This document shows, in pieces, positions 45,295-56,786 of a stretch of DNA of 64,000 nucleotides. Numbering within the stretch: position 1 is the stretch's first letter; every line of letters begins with the position of its first letter. Origin of the DNA: Brachionus rotundiformis (taxonomy: Eukaryota; Rotifera; Eurotatoria; Ploima; Brachionidae); the NCBI GenBank assembly GCA_016802295.1, contig JAESIW010000137.1, positions 413,074 through 477,073 on the forward strand, written 5' to 3'. Below the pieces are notes generated by a model. The model saw nothing but the letters and a program-made list of their open reading frames with translations. It was not told where the DNA came from and ran no database searches. The position numbers were made by a program, and so were the translations under genes.

Positions 45295-46656
45295 TGAAAA
45301 ATTTTTATTCGCAATTATTTCTTTCTAATTTTGATTAAAAATAAAAGAAAAAAAAACTAAATATTTATTTTTTATTATATTATTCCATATTATACACATA
45401 TATTAATAGTTTTTTCATAAAGAATTTTAACAATTAATCCAAGTAAAAATTCCATAAAATAAAAAATGTTGGCTTCTAACACGAATTATTTTCGAAAATT
45501 TTTTTTGTATAATAAATTATTTTAATTACTTGGAAAAAAAATTTAAAAAAATCTTATTAATTAAAAAAAATCATATAAGCAACTATCATTTGATTCTGTG
45601 ATTGATATATCATTACAGAAAGTATTTTCTCTTTTTTAATATTATTATTTTAATGGTATAATTCGTGAACCTTTTAAAAGTCTTAAGTCTTAAGGCATTT
45701 TTCATATGTTATGTCTTGAATAATATCAACGAAAACTTCTTCATTTTACCTTATTTGGGAGTTTATAAAAGTATCCTTACTAATTTTGAGAATCTTGTCA
45801 CGTACTCGATTCAATAGATAAGTAACTTTTTTAAATTATTATTTACCTCGAATTTTTTTTTAATTAAGAAATTTAATTAAAACAATCTTTTCATTTCCCC
45901 ACAATATGGTTCAACATTAATTTTGGTAAAACTCTCCTAATTTAGCATTATTTGGCTGTATTATGCAGAGATTTTTCACATTAGCAGATTTTAGCTTTTG
46001 ATGCAACTCAAGAAGAAGAATAAGATAATTTAATTAAATGGCTTAGATTCAATCAAAATTAATTTACTAAATATTTTTGAATATAATCGTATAATTTTTA
46101 GCAGTTCAGTGTGGTTTAGTGTTATATACCATAGCCAAAAAGTCATTAATGACTGTATAGTTTTATTATGTCATGATCAATTCGATCTTTGAAAATGTGT
46201 TGGCTGAAATTGTCTCCTTGTGGTCAATTTTGTCCATGATTCGACAGGCCTTTTCATTAAAAATAGTGGCTTTATTTGAATATTGAAACTATTTAAAATT
46301 TGTAGAAAAATAAAAAAATAGATTTTGACCAGCTTAATTATTTCTTTTGTTCAAAAATAAAATCTGCTAAATTTTTCTGGTAAAAATATGGCTAGGGATA
46401 AAAATTGAAAGTAATCACATTAATTTCCCAAGAGACATTAACATCCGTATTCAGTAATGACAACTATTTAATCATATATTTTTAAATTAAGTTGATATAG
46501 GGCTTTTCAATTTATTTGTAAAAATTTTTCTTATTTTCAGAATTTATTATTTTAATTGCCTTAGAAATTAATAATCAATTTCCTGAAATCTGCTCTATAT
46601 AGAAAAATAAATTAAATTTTAAAATTGAAAAATCTAAAATAAATATTTTTCTCAAA
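45295..46656. other. Intergenic, no gene seen
   Basis: 1.36 kb of A/T-rich DNA. I found no frame, repeat pair or RNA gene. It contains the promoters of H2B (left) and of the receptor (right) by position only. Confidence 0.5.
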
Positions 46657-46707
46657 TTGATAAAAAAATATATAAAAAATAAAATATTTTTAAAAAAAAA
46701 AAATAAG

Positions 46708-47751
46708 ATGAACTCTACAACATCTTTGGCAATATCAGAAAATTTTGCTTATATAGTATGGGCAAGAAAACTAAGCAGATCGACCATTTTTTATGTTTGT
46801 ACAACAGTTATACCAATTGGCATTATTCTCAACATTATTGAAATAATTATTTTTTTAAGAAAAAAGTTTACCAAATCAACCATGGGCTATTATTTATCAA
46901 TCAACTCAGCCTTGCATGTAATTATACTGGTTTTTGTGACAGTATTCAATTTTCCTGCTTTATACCAAATAAATTTGACCACGTGGTCGAATTGGACTTG
47001 TAAAGGATATATCTTTTTCTTACGCAGTCTTTACCAAGCTTATTCATGGCTAAATGTGGTCATAGTAGCCGATAGGCTCATTTTTATTATTTATCCAAAT
47101 CGATTTAAATGTCAAAAGAGCAAACCCAAAATCAGCTTAATGCTTCTGGGCTTTTTGCTATTTGTATTTACTTGTAATTCACCAAACTTATTTTTTTATG
47201 TAAGAATTGGAATGAACAATTCAACCAATGTGACAACCATTTCCAAGTCATGTACGGCAGCGCCTTATATTTTAACAATCAGTGGTCTAATTATTATAGT
47301 GTTCCGAACAGGACTGCCCTTTATTTTAATGTTGATCATGAATATGTGCCTAATTTACAAAGTAATCAAATCAAAAGAAAAAATGAGTAAGAAAAAAGCA
47401 TTTATTCAAGATTTAAAATTTTCATTTACAGTAATTGCATCAACTATCATATTTCTAATTAGCCTATTACCCAATATTGTATATGTTTGTGTAGCTTTTG
47501 TATTTCAAGTTGATAGTTCCATCAAGCAGAGACAAACATACGGCACATTTTTATTTTTGTTCGAGATCATGTCTTCATTAGTTTACTTTTTGGTCTATTC
47601 TTTCAACATAATCATCCAATTGACTTTTAACATTATCTTTAGAAATGAGTTTCTCAAATTATTGGCACCATTCATCAAAAATTTAAACAAATATATCTCT
47701 AAAGAAAGTAATACTGTTTCAAAATCAATTACAAACAATTCAAATAAATGA
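46708..47751 (+). CDS. Rhodopsin-like G protein-coupled receptor 1
   Basis: Intronless. Start chosen at ATG 46708 (MNSTTSLAISENF, with an N-glycosylation site) rather than the in-frame ATG at 46657, which would add only a Lys-rich, A-run-coded stretch. That leaves 347 residues with seven hydrophobic segments: TM1 IPIGIILNIIEIIIFL, TM3 SWLNVVIVADRLIFIIY, TM6 IISLLPNIVYVC-type and TM7 SLVYFLVYSFNIIIQL. The extracellular disulfide pair is likely Cys in TWSNWTCKG and in SKSCTAAP. The DRY box is represented by ADR, and NPxxY is not canonical. It is a paralogue of 53098-54105. Ligand unknown; a peptide or chemosensory role is plausible. Confidence 0.82.
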   Translation: MNSTTSLAISENFAYIVWARKLSRSTIFYVCTTVIPIGIILNIIEIIIFLRKKFTKSTMGYYLSINSALHVIILVFVTVFNFPALYQINLTTWSNWTCKGYIFFLRSLYQAYSWLNVVIVADRLIFIIYPNRFKCQKSKPKISLMLLGFLLFVFTCNSPNLFFYVRIGMNNSTNVTTISKSCTAAPYILTISGLIIIVFRTGLPFILMLIMNMCLIYKVIKSKEKMSKKKAFIQDLKFSFTVIASTIIFLISLLPNIVYVCVAFVFQVDSSIKQRQTYGTFLFLFEIMSSLVYFLVYSFNIIIQLTFNIIFRNEFLKLLAPFIKNLNKYISKESNTVSKSITNNSNK

Positions 47752-47874
47752 ATTTAAATTGTATTAAAAATATTTTTTTTTAAATTAAACTTTTTAAAAA
47801 GATCAGTTTAATTTTAATTTGTAAAATTATTAAATATAATAATAAAAATATGAAAATGAAACAATTCTAAATTT

Positions 47875-48005
47875 TTAGCAAAGTATAATTTTTGATCAAA
47901 TTTCAAGTGCTCAATCTTGCTCAAACATTTTTAGATGCGCAATTAAATTTCGTTGCATTTTTTGAAATTACAATCATTTTTCAAAAGTTTAAAAATAAAG
48001 CTTCA
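47875..48005. repeat. Fragment of the GATCGTTTCAATTC MITE family
   Basis: AGCAAAGTATAATTTTTGAT … GATGCGCAATTAAATTTCG matches the left inner part of the MITE at 41327-41862. Confidence 0.7.
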
Positions 48006-48039
48006 GAATGCTAAGAGAATAAAATATCAACATGGATAG

Positions 48040-48375
48040 AACTAAAAAAAATAGTAAGATTTACTCAAAGCGTTTTTTCAAAAATCAACTTGGTACAGTT
48101 ATAATGAATATAAAACTTGGAGTGATTAAATAGATGTAATTGAAATGAACAATGAATGAACAGTGGGAGTTGAGTATTTGCAGTTGTCAATATTGGAAAA
48201 AAATACTTTATGCAAGCATGTGATTGGTATTGGATATTGATTAGAATGATTAGATTATCAACTCCATATCTTAAAATTAAAAAAAAACACTTTTTATCAA
48301 CAGAAAAAAGAATATTTCAAGTGCAAGAAGGCGCTTTATAAACAAAAGCTGTTAGGATGCTTAATTATAAGAAAT
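48040..48375 (+). pseudogene. MULE SWIM-domain relic
   Basis: Shifting frames give TWYSYNEYKTWSD, then CSCQYWKK, and after a one-base shift LCKHVIGIGY, i.e. the Cys-x-Cys … Cys-x-His of a SWIM zinc finger. The same layout is found at 61655-61977 (SCQYWKKHYICKHVIGISY), so the two come from related MULE elements. Stops on both sides show decay. Confidence 0.55.
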
Positions 48376-48379
48376 ATTT

Positions 48380-49296
48380 AAACAGGCAATAATTATTTTG
48401 TATTATTTGACTTAAATTAAATCATCGTTATCTGGAAAATACATTTTTATTCTCAATCAGTACAACTTGATTGAATGTGTCTAGATCAATTATTTTTTAT
48501 TTTTTATAATCGTTTATAGTTTTCCTTAAAAAAGTAAAACATTCAAATATCTTGATAAAATTTTTATGAATTTTTTACAAAATTTGAGAAAATCGAAAAA
48601 ATATTGTTGAATGTTGAATATTAAATGCTTAAATATAATTAACTATAAAATTGATCTTGATCACACAGCAATTTAAAAGTCTTGAATAAAAAAATCCAAA
48701 TGTTTTTTTACAATTTTAGAAAACAGATATTTTAAATGACATTTATGTTTTTCGATTTTCTTCCTTTTTTTCTACACCAAAGGTTAAAATTGTCTTTTTT
48801 ATATGATCTTTTTTATATCTTTTATATGATTAAATCCAGGGCTGAATATCAATAATTATTTTTTTAATTATTGATGTTCTAAAAAGAGCTAATCACTTAA
48901 AATTAATACAAAATTTTTATGTGTTAAAAAATTAGTATAAGGATACTTAGTCTTTAAAAGTTTATCTATTTTCCTCTCTAATTTTTTATTTTTTTTATTA
49001 CTTTTATCTTTAATTTATTGAGTGTCCATTTCAACCCGAAAAGGCTTTTTCTTATTTTATTTCAATCAAAAGATATAATTTCAATTTATTTTAGTTAAGC
49101 TAATTTCAAAAAATATTTCTTAAAAGAGAATTAGATTATTTAGATTTATGAATAAATATTAAGCAACTTTTAGCACACCTAAAAACCCACGTTACGTATG
49201 AGAATCCTAAAACATGTTCATAAATGATAAGTTAATTTAGATAGCTAATAAAGTAAAAAAATTATTTTATTAACAAGAAAATTTTTTTTATGAAAC
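48380..49296. other. Intergenic, no gene seen
   Basis: A/T-rich. Presumably includes the promoter of the cysteine-rich peptide gene at its right end. No repeats were recognised. Confidence 0.45.
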
Positions 49297-49651
49297 ATGA
49301 AATTTATTGCGGTCTTAATTGCTTTTAGCATCATTAGCTTTACATCCCAAACTATAAATTTGGAAACACTAAATCCATCATTATGTTTGATGTGCTGTGG
49401 TCCTCCGCCATGCTGTAATTGATTTATTGATTGATTATTAATTTAATTTTTTATTACGAATTTAAATATTAAATTAAATCTTAAAAGGCAATTGCTGTGG
49501 CATGGATTGGCTATGTGCTCAGCCATCATTGGGAGTTGCACTAAAAAGCTCAAAAAATATTCATCTTTTGGATATTTTAAAAGGCAAAAACACGGATTTT
49601 TGTTTGCTTTGCTGCGGTCCAAAACCATGTTGTAGCACTTGCGGTAATTAG
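49297..49651 (+). CDS. Secreted cysteine-rich peptide, two exons
   Basis: Exon 1 (49297-49414) and exon 2 (49488-49651) are joined across a 73-bp GT..AG intron in phase 1, giving 93 residues. The first 18 or so form a signal peptide (MKFIAVLIAFSIISFTSQ). The mature part has 14 cysteines, mostly in two similar modules: CLMCCGPPPCC followed by NCCGMDWLC, and CLLCCGPKPCCSTCGN, separated by a linker without cysteine. The repeated CLxCCGPxPCC module supports both the splice and a real protein. An even cysteine number suits a disulfide-rich secreted peptide. I recognise no family. An upstream ATG at 49290 is out of frame. Neighbours give no functional clue. Confidence 0.6.
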
Positions 49652-50064
49652 TTGCTTTTAAATTTTAAATGATAATTTTTTTGTCAAAAAGGTCTCCCGG
49701 ATGTATTTTGAAATTTTTGAAACAAAAATTTACAAAAAAAATTTAAATAAATTTTTAATTAGATTTCTTATTCAAAAAAAAGTTTTTTTTTTGATATTTT
49801 ACTTAATTTAATATTTAATAATTCTTAATGTTAATAGTTATACCTAAGATTCATTTCATTCGATTAACAAGTTATATATTCGATATTTTCATAACATTGG
49901 TGATGGGAGTATAGGTTATTAATTACTTAATAATTTTTCTCAACTTATTGGTAAGATCGATCTTAAAACTTAAATTTATAAACCATTTAACTCACTACTA
50001 AATTTGAAGTAATTAGCTTTAATGATATCAATTACTTATTAAAAAAGTTTGGTTTATCTTTTTT
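49652..50064. other. Intergenic, no gene seen
   Basis: A/T-rich 3' flank of the cysteine-rich peptide gene up to the end of the LINE. Confidence 0.45.
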
Positions 50065-51288
50065 TTAAAAATGCGACGCATTGATTTCGTCAACCATTTT
50101 CTTAAACAAATTCTTTGAACTTGCTTTGACTACTTCAGGAGGCAGCTTGTTCCAGTTGTCTACTACTCTGTTAAGTATGAAATGCTCACGTTGATTGATC
50201 CTCGTCAGTTGTTTGGTCATTCTGTGTTGATACCCACGTATACTCCCCGCTGGACCAGAACAGCTCAACGAATCGCGAAGTTTGTTTTGATTGTGCCAAT
50301 TAACTTGAGTCAAACCATTAACTTTCTTGAAATATTCGACAAGATCTCCTGTCTCCCTTCTCTTGCTCAGGGTAGTGAGTCCCAACTTCTCTAACCTCTT
50401 CTCATATGGTAGATGCTTAAGTGACTTGACCTGTTTTGTTGCTCTTAACTGTACCTTCTCGAGAACTAAAATGACCTTCTTCGTGTACGGACACCAAGCA
50501 GCGAGCGCATATTCGAGATGAAGTCTAACAAGTGCCTCGTAAAGCTTCCTGAACGTACCAATTGACCATGACTTGAACGCTTTAGATAATTGTCCGAGGA
50601 CCATATTAGCTCTTTTGGCCGCTATCATAACTTGCATACTCCATTTCAGATTTGAACTGATCATTATACCTAAATCGCGATCCGTTTCTGTCTTACACAT
50701 ATCTAGTCCATACATTTTCAAATTAATATCAAAGTACTTGTTGTTGAATACCATATATCTGCACTTATCAACATTAAAGTCCATTATCCAGTCCTCGGCC
50801 CATCTCACTAGGCAGTCAATGTCACCTTGTAATGTTGTAAGATCCAATGGATTTCTAATAACACCAATTAGCTTTGTATCATCGGCAAAAAGCTTGCACA
50901 GTGTCTTGATTTCTTGGGGCATAACATTTATAAAAATTACAAAAAGCAAAGGATCTAAGACCGAGCCTTGAGGCACACCATTTAATACATTTAGCCATTC
51001 TGAAGAATTGTCCTCAATTACCTCTCTTTGCTTTCTGTTATTTAAAAAATTGTTCAACCAAATGAGCAGCCTACCAGTGAAACCATATAGTTGAATTTTT
51101 TTGATCAACGCTCTGTGTGAGACTTTGTCAAAGGCTTTAACAAAATCCATGAATACCATTACCGAAGTAAAGCCTCGATTGAGAGCTTCCGTGATAGTGT
51201 CGATTGTCTCTAACAAATTGGTCAAACACGATTTCATCGGAACGAAACCATGTATTAAGGAATAGTGAAATCTTACTGAATTATTCAA
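50065..51288 (-). mobile_element. 5'-truncated LINE: reverse transcriptase ORF
   Basis: An intact 407-codon frame of a non-LTR retrotransposon. It contains reverse transcriptase blocks YSLIHGFVPMKSCLTNLL, VFMDFVKAFDKVSH (first catalytic Asp), GVPQGSVLDPLLFVIFIN and the catalytic LCKLFADDTKLIG, followed by the thumb and the C-terminal NRVVDNWNKLPPEVV tail. The endonuclease domain and fingers are missing, so the insert is truncated at its 5' end (right side). The style is Jockey/CR1-like. Its base composition is less A/T-rich than the neighbourhood and the frame has no stops, so insertion was recent. Confidence 0.88.
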
Positions 51289-52254
51289 GACTTGTAAATT
51301 GCTGTGTGATCAAGAGATCAATGCTGAAGTTTACTACATTTAAGCATTTAATATTCAACATTCAACAATATTTAATCGATTTTCTCAGAAAATTCAAATT
51401 AAAATATTTCAATGTTTTATTTTTTTATCTAATTTCATCAAGAAACTTTTAAAGTTATAAAATTATATTAATTTTTTTTACACTATGGAGCCATTTTAAA
51501 AAGGATATCGAAGTGTTGTGGTATACACGCATATAGTGAATACGCGATAGAAGTGTACATTATAGGCACCTTTCTTTATGGCAAATTCTGTGTGGCCCGT
51601 TTACAGGTCAAATCGTTATCGGCAAAGTGATAGCTAGATTTCCTTGGGCTGATTCTAAGTTACGAAAACTACAGAAAGAGAGTTAAACTTTACCTTTTCC
51701 TTTAGTTTTTTTCACTTTTTCTGGTTTAATGGACTCATCTTGGCTTAAGTTGTTTAGGATTTCGATAAAAGACATTTTGGATATAGTAAATATTGTCTAG
51801 CTCGATAACTTCCTTTATGTTTAACACCAATAAACTCATCTTGTCGGAATCAGCTTTAAAAGGTCTTTTATTAATTATTGAAAAAAAGTTTTTTTAGATA
51901 TATATTTGTTTCAACTAGATCAAATTAGTTGTCAAAGAAACAAAACAGTTACTAAGTTAATCATATTTGACATTATTTAATTTAATTGTACTAAAAAAAA
52001 ATATTTGATCCTAACATCAGTATTTTTGTTTTTTGAAAATTTTATACACGTATCCTTATTCTACTTATTATTTCAAACAACTGTTGCTTGTGCTCAACGA
52101 TAAAATTCAATATAAATTTAGACTGTTTTATTTTTTTATTATTATTTAACATTATTTAATATTTTATATTCAATTATTTATTTGGCTCAGAGTAGCCACT
52201 TTCATTTTGAAACAAATATATAAACTATTAAATTAGATTCATTGAAGAATACTT
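51289..52254. other. Intergenic; no supported gene
   Basis: Bases 51500-51700 are slightly G+C-richer but give no stable frame. The rest is A/T-rich. Confidence 0.45.
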
Positions 52255-52530
52255 CAGATATTGCAGTGCTTGAAACTGTTCAAGATGATAAAGATCATAA
52301 AGAAGGTAGGCTTGAAAATGCTAAAGGATAGGAGACCGAAAGATCACTTAATCGAGTACGTCAAAATAAGTACTGGACTAAGTAGGATAGACTGCCACAA
52401 TCTAATACAGTTAATGGAGCAGCGCGTAGCGTTCGCGGGAACGACAGTTCAATGGCTACAAAAAACATTTGTTAACCTGTTTCAAGTGGTTGAAAATTGG
52501 AACAAGAAGAGAATGAGAAGAATGAGAAGT
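52255..52530 (+). pseudogene. LINE 3'-end relic
   Basis: The frame has KVGLKMLKDRRPKDHLIEYV … STGLSRIDCHN, then further on VNLFQVVENWNKK. This matches the tail order of the LINE at 50065-51288 (LGLTTLSKRRETGDLVEYFK … VVDNWNKL). It lacks the reverse transcriptase core and has lost part of the region between the two motifs. Confidence 0.6.
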
Positions 52531-53097
52531 GCTAACATTTTTTGGCTCTTGTTTTTTGGTCAAGATGTTAACAAGTCATGGACATTTTGCAGTTTCTCTT
52601 TATAAAATTCAGCTTAGTTAATTAGTATAATTTTTATTTTTTATAGTTGCAGAACAAAATATGAGTCCTTATTAAATATTATACTTTTTAGCATTTTTTT
52701 TTATAATAGTGAAAACAGTTAATTTCTTAAGGCTTTTTAAAATATTCTAGTGGATATTTTCACTTAAAAAAATAACGTGGCTTTAAAATTCATTGGTAAT
52801 CATTTCAAAACTAGGTCTATAACAATTACTTATTAATTTTATTGAATGGCATGTAAATAATTACATAAAAAATTAAAATCAATTTATCATGAATATAAAA
52901 TTTTAAATAAAGGAAAACAATTTATGAAAAAATTTGATCTAGTAAACTATCAAATGTTTTAGACAATGAAAAAATTAGTCGTTTACCGGAAAAACCCAAA
53001 TTAAAAAAAATCCTAATTAAAATAAGTCAATTTTAATTAAATGTGCTTTTCTTGAATAAATAAATATCAAAATAATCTATTCAAAAATTTCAAAAAA

Positions 53098-54105
53098 ATG
53101 AATTTCACATCTGAAAATTTGGAAGATTTTGGCTACATCGAATGGTCAATGAACGCAATCGATCTTTTGATTTCCTTTATGTCCTTTATTCTAATACCTG
53201 TTGGTATAATTCTTAATATAATAGAAATTATCACATTTTCTCTTGGTCAATTTAAGCTAAAACCAATGAAATTCTACTTCTGTCTTAATTCTGGACTTAA
53301 CTTGCTAATTTTATCCTTTATTTCTGTATACACCTTTTCTGAAAGAATATTCAAGGTCTATCTGAGTCTGGTCTCGAATTCAAGCTGCGTGGCTTACTTA
53401 ATTACCATTGGTACACTGTACTTTTTCAGTTCTTGGTTAAATGTAGTGATCATAGCTGACAGACTCTATTTTGTTCTCTATTCAACTAAATACCGCTTCA
53501 ATCAAAAGAAAATGATTTTAATTCTCTTTGGAATACTAATGGTTGTGATCTTGCTTAACCTTCCAAATGTTTGGTTCTATTTAAATGAAATTGAAACCAG
53601 CCCTACATCACTCAACCAGACAATAATTTCCAAGTACTGCACTGCATCGCCGCAGATTCTTCTATTGCGGGACACTTTACTTATAGTTGGCCGGACCATT
53701 GTACCCTATTGCCTTATGCTTGTAATGAATTTAATCCTTGTGTGCAAAATAAAAGAATCCAGAAGAAAGTTTTCAAAAAAATTGACTAATGAATTTACAT
53801 TTATGGTGACCGTAATGGGCAAAACAGTTTTATCTATCATAGTTTTATTGCCAAAGCTAGTGTGGATTGGATTTGTTAATTACAATAGGATAAATCCGTC
53901 TCAGCAAAAGCAAACATTTAGGTCATTTATTCTACTTTTTGAAATAACTTCATCATTTAGCTATTTGTTTATTTTTTCTTTTGATTTTTTAATACAAATC
54001 TTATTTAATAGTATATTTCGTAGACAATTTATTTTATTAATTTGTAAACGGTATAGAAAATTTCAAGTATCTTTTATGTTACCTTCCAATAAAAGTCAAT
54101 CTTAA
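53098..54105 (+). CDS. Rhodopsin-like G protein-coupled receptor 2
   Basis: Intronless, 335 residues, start MNFTSENLEDFGYIEW preceded by a CAAAAAA context. Seven hydrophobic segments align with receptor 1: TM1 IPVGIILNIIEIITF, TM3 SWLNVVIIADRLYFVLY, ECL2 SKYCTASP and TM7 FSYLFIFSFDFLIQI. Shared departures from textbook class A receptors (ADR instead of DRY, no NPxxY) mark both as one lineage-specific subfamily. N-glycosylation sites lie in the N-terminus and loop 2. The two copies are about 6 kb apart in the same orientation, as after tandem duplication, with retroelements inserted between them. Confidence 0.82.
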   Translation: MNFTSENLEDFGYIEWSMNAIDLLISFMSFILIPVGIILNIIEIITFSLGQFKLKPMKFYFCLNSGLNLLILSFISVYTFSERIFKVYLSLVSNSSCVAYLITIGTLYFFSSWLNVVIIADRLYFVLYSTKYRFNQKKMILILFGILMVVILLNLPNVWFYLNEIETSPTSLNQTIISKYCTASPQILLLRDTLLIVGRTIVPYCLMLVMNLILVCKIKESRRKFSKKLTNEFTFMVTVMGKTVLSIIVLLPKLVWIGFVNYNRINPSQQKQTFRSFILLFEITSSFSYLFIFSFDFLIQILFNSIFRRQFILLICKRYRKFQVSFMLPSNKSQS

Positions 54106-54519
54106 TTAAACACTTTTATCCTAAAATCTCAAATTATTAATAAAGTTATTCAAATTATTTTGTATTAAAGTTTTATTTATTTTTTATTAAAACTAATCAA
54201 TAATTGTTTAAACTATCTTGTCATCTGATGTAAGACAAAAACAAAGTAAGACGAGAATTGATTAGAGTCCCTGGATAATTCGGAATGATTTGGACCAAAA
54301 AAGATCATTCCGCGTTAGCTTCAGATACGAAATTTAGTTGTTTAGTAAGTAAAAAATAATTTTTAAAGCAAATAATTACAATTTTATTTAAAATTTTAGC
54401 AAAAAATTTTCTTTGTAAAAATTAATTTTTACCGAAATAAAAAGACATAAACGATTGATTAAAATTTGAAAAATTTAATTACTCTGCTTTTTACATTTGA
54501 TATTAAATCAATATCTAGG

Positions 54520-54850
54520 TCTATTAAATCTTTTGATTTTTCATTAAATAATAAATCTTTTGCAGGGCCTCATGATCATCTTTAAAACCTACAAAAGGAA
54601 TTTTTTTGCTTACAACTTCATCATTATTATTATTTTCATCACTACGGTCATCGGCTTTGTCATGAACTGTTTTTAATATGTCTTCATCGCTCAAGCTTTC
54701 ACCTGCCTCATTTTTTTCAAACTAAACATACTCTCAAGCATTCATTTTAAACATTCTTTTAAACTTTTCTAAGAGTTCATCAAGACTAAAGATTTGGTTC
54801 TGACTAATAAAAAAGGATTTCACACTTTCTTTATTAAAGCAATCAAATGA
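54520..54850 (-). pseudogene. Pogo/Tigger-like transposase C-terminal relic
   Basis: The minus strand reads SLDELLEKFKRMFKMNA, then after two stops NEAGESLSDEDILKTVHDKA … EVVSKKIPFVGFKDDHEALQ, KIYYLMK. The acidic ESLSDEDI segment followed by an acidic spacer and an EAL-type helix is the usual C-terminal end of pogo/Tigger transposases. No catalytic part is present. Confidence 0.45.
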
Positions 54851-55839
54851 AAAATCTAATATACAATTAATTAACAATATTTAAAAAAAATTCTAACCCT
54901 TGAAATTTTTTCTATTGTTATTTTATTTTATTTCTTTATCTCTCTATTAAAATATTAACCTTTGATAAATTGAAATTTAGTAAGCCAGCCTCGCGTATAA
55001 AAACGTTTTTATAAACTCTATTTAAACTTAATAAAAAAAAAAATTAAGAAAAGTTGAAAAAAAAAATAAAAAACTTTTATTCATATTTTTGATTTAATCC
55101 TAAGCCTGTTCCAAACGTTTAGATTTGGTAATAGCGGTGTTTGATTGATTTCTGTTTACTTATTAAGTTTATTGTTAACAGGTAAAGCCGCCCGCGTGTT
55201 CAAAGTAATGAATGAGGAAGATAAAGCAGACACTGATAGAATTTTTGAGATTCTAATTACTGGGTGCTCTCAATCTGCTGAATCGATGCAAGGAAGTTCT
55301 TGATCGGGCAACAAATTCACTTATAAGATTTGATTGTTTAAGTTCAAAGATACAGAGTGAAATTAGATTTTTCTTAGATAGAAATATTAATGCAAACAAA
55401 CTTGGTTACAAAAATTTTCATGTTACAATCAAAAAAGTGACAAGTCTTGAGTCTGAAGATTGAGTTGTAGCTCCGGTTCTAATTTCAATTGGTTCTTGGT
55501 CAGCTATTCATAGTTTTATTATTACGACTCGATTAAAAGATAAAGACTCTTTATCTATTATATGATATTATATGATATAATTTTAGAATTAAACTTAAAA
55601 CCTTTCTTTTGCTAATCTTAAGCTGAGTCAACTTCATGTAATTATAAATATTTTCAATGAGAGAGTTGAGAGAGTAAGAATACAAAGGCAGGTTCGAAAA
55701 ATTCAAAAAAATTAAATGCGAAACATGACAAAGAGCTGTCAGAAATTGCTGATTCGGTATGCAAAGCTAGTCTGTTTACAAGATGTTGAAATGAAAAAGG
55801 AAATTAAGCACAAATATTCTGACAAGAGTCTTATATGAA

Positions 55840-56050
55840 TTTTTTGTACCACAGGTTAAACCCAGGGTATAAAAAATCTAAACAAAGTCGGAGTGAGACA
55901 TTTGATGCTTTTGTAAATCGCTTGCGACTCTTGGCAAATGAATGTAAATCCTAACCTCAACCTAAACCCTGCTGATATATTTTCCTTATTTGACTTGATA
56001 AAAGGTTTCATCAGCTCGAACTTGACAAGTTTAGCAGACATATAATTCCT
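55840..56050 (+). pseudogene. Retrotransposon gag-like relic
   Basis: Contains KQSRSETFDAFVNRLRLLAN then, after a shift, NPADIFSLFDLIKGFISSN and LTSLAD. This follows the capsid pattern of Ty3/gypsy gag proteins (E-x-hydrophobic-x-x-F-x-x-R-L-x-x-L-A … I-x-x-G). Several stops and shifts. It may belong with the pol relic at 62747-63650, the CACTA-bearing block lying between them. Confidence 0.45.
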
Positions 56051-56786
56051 TTAGCAACTCTTCTGGCCTCTTTCGTTATAAAAGGTTACTAATGTGAAAA
56101 AATCAGAATTATTTTTAAGTCAGAGGTCAAGTCAAGTCAATGACTTAAATTTTTTTTTTTTTACTTAGATTGTGAGTTTTTTTTGGGCATATATTTTTCT
56201 AGTAGCTAATTTATTTTTCTCGAGTAGCAAATTTACTTTTCAAAATAGCTAATTAAAATTAAAAAAAATATTTTTATCAGTAGCTAAATTATTTCATATA
56301 ATAGCTAATCTATTTTTTGATGTAGCAACCCAGTCAACTAAATTTTAAAGATATTCAAAAGATTTATTAAAGATCTTTAAAAGTTCTTCATATTTTCTCT
56401 TTTTTTTAAAGAAAATAGGAAGATTATTTACAGATTATTTTATAGAATTTTCTCTAATTAATTTTTCTTCATTTTTTCTTTATTTTTCAGAAACTATATT
56501 TTTAAGACTATCTAAAGTAAAATTTTTACTGTTATATAACATGAAAATATAATTTGAAAATTTCATATAATTGATATATTTTAAAAAAATTTATTAAATG
56601 ATTTAATTTTTTGACTAAAAAAACCAAATTAATTATGTGAAAACTAATCGTTTTTTGCAAATAAATGTTAATTTAATTTTGCAATTTTTAAAATTGTATA
56701 CGCTAGATTTAAAATATAACGTTCTTTTATTTCAATTTTTCTAATTAGTTTAATTGAATCTTCTTTTTAAAGCTTCATTGTAGAAA

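Noticed and set aside
50182..50971. Plus-strand frames opposite the LINE
   Set aside because: Antisense shadows of the reverse transcriptase frame.
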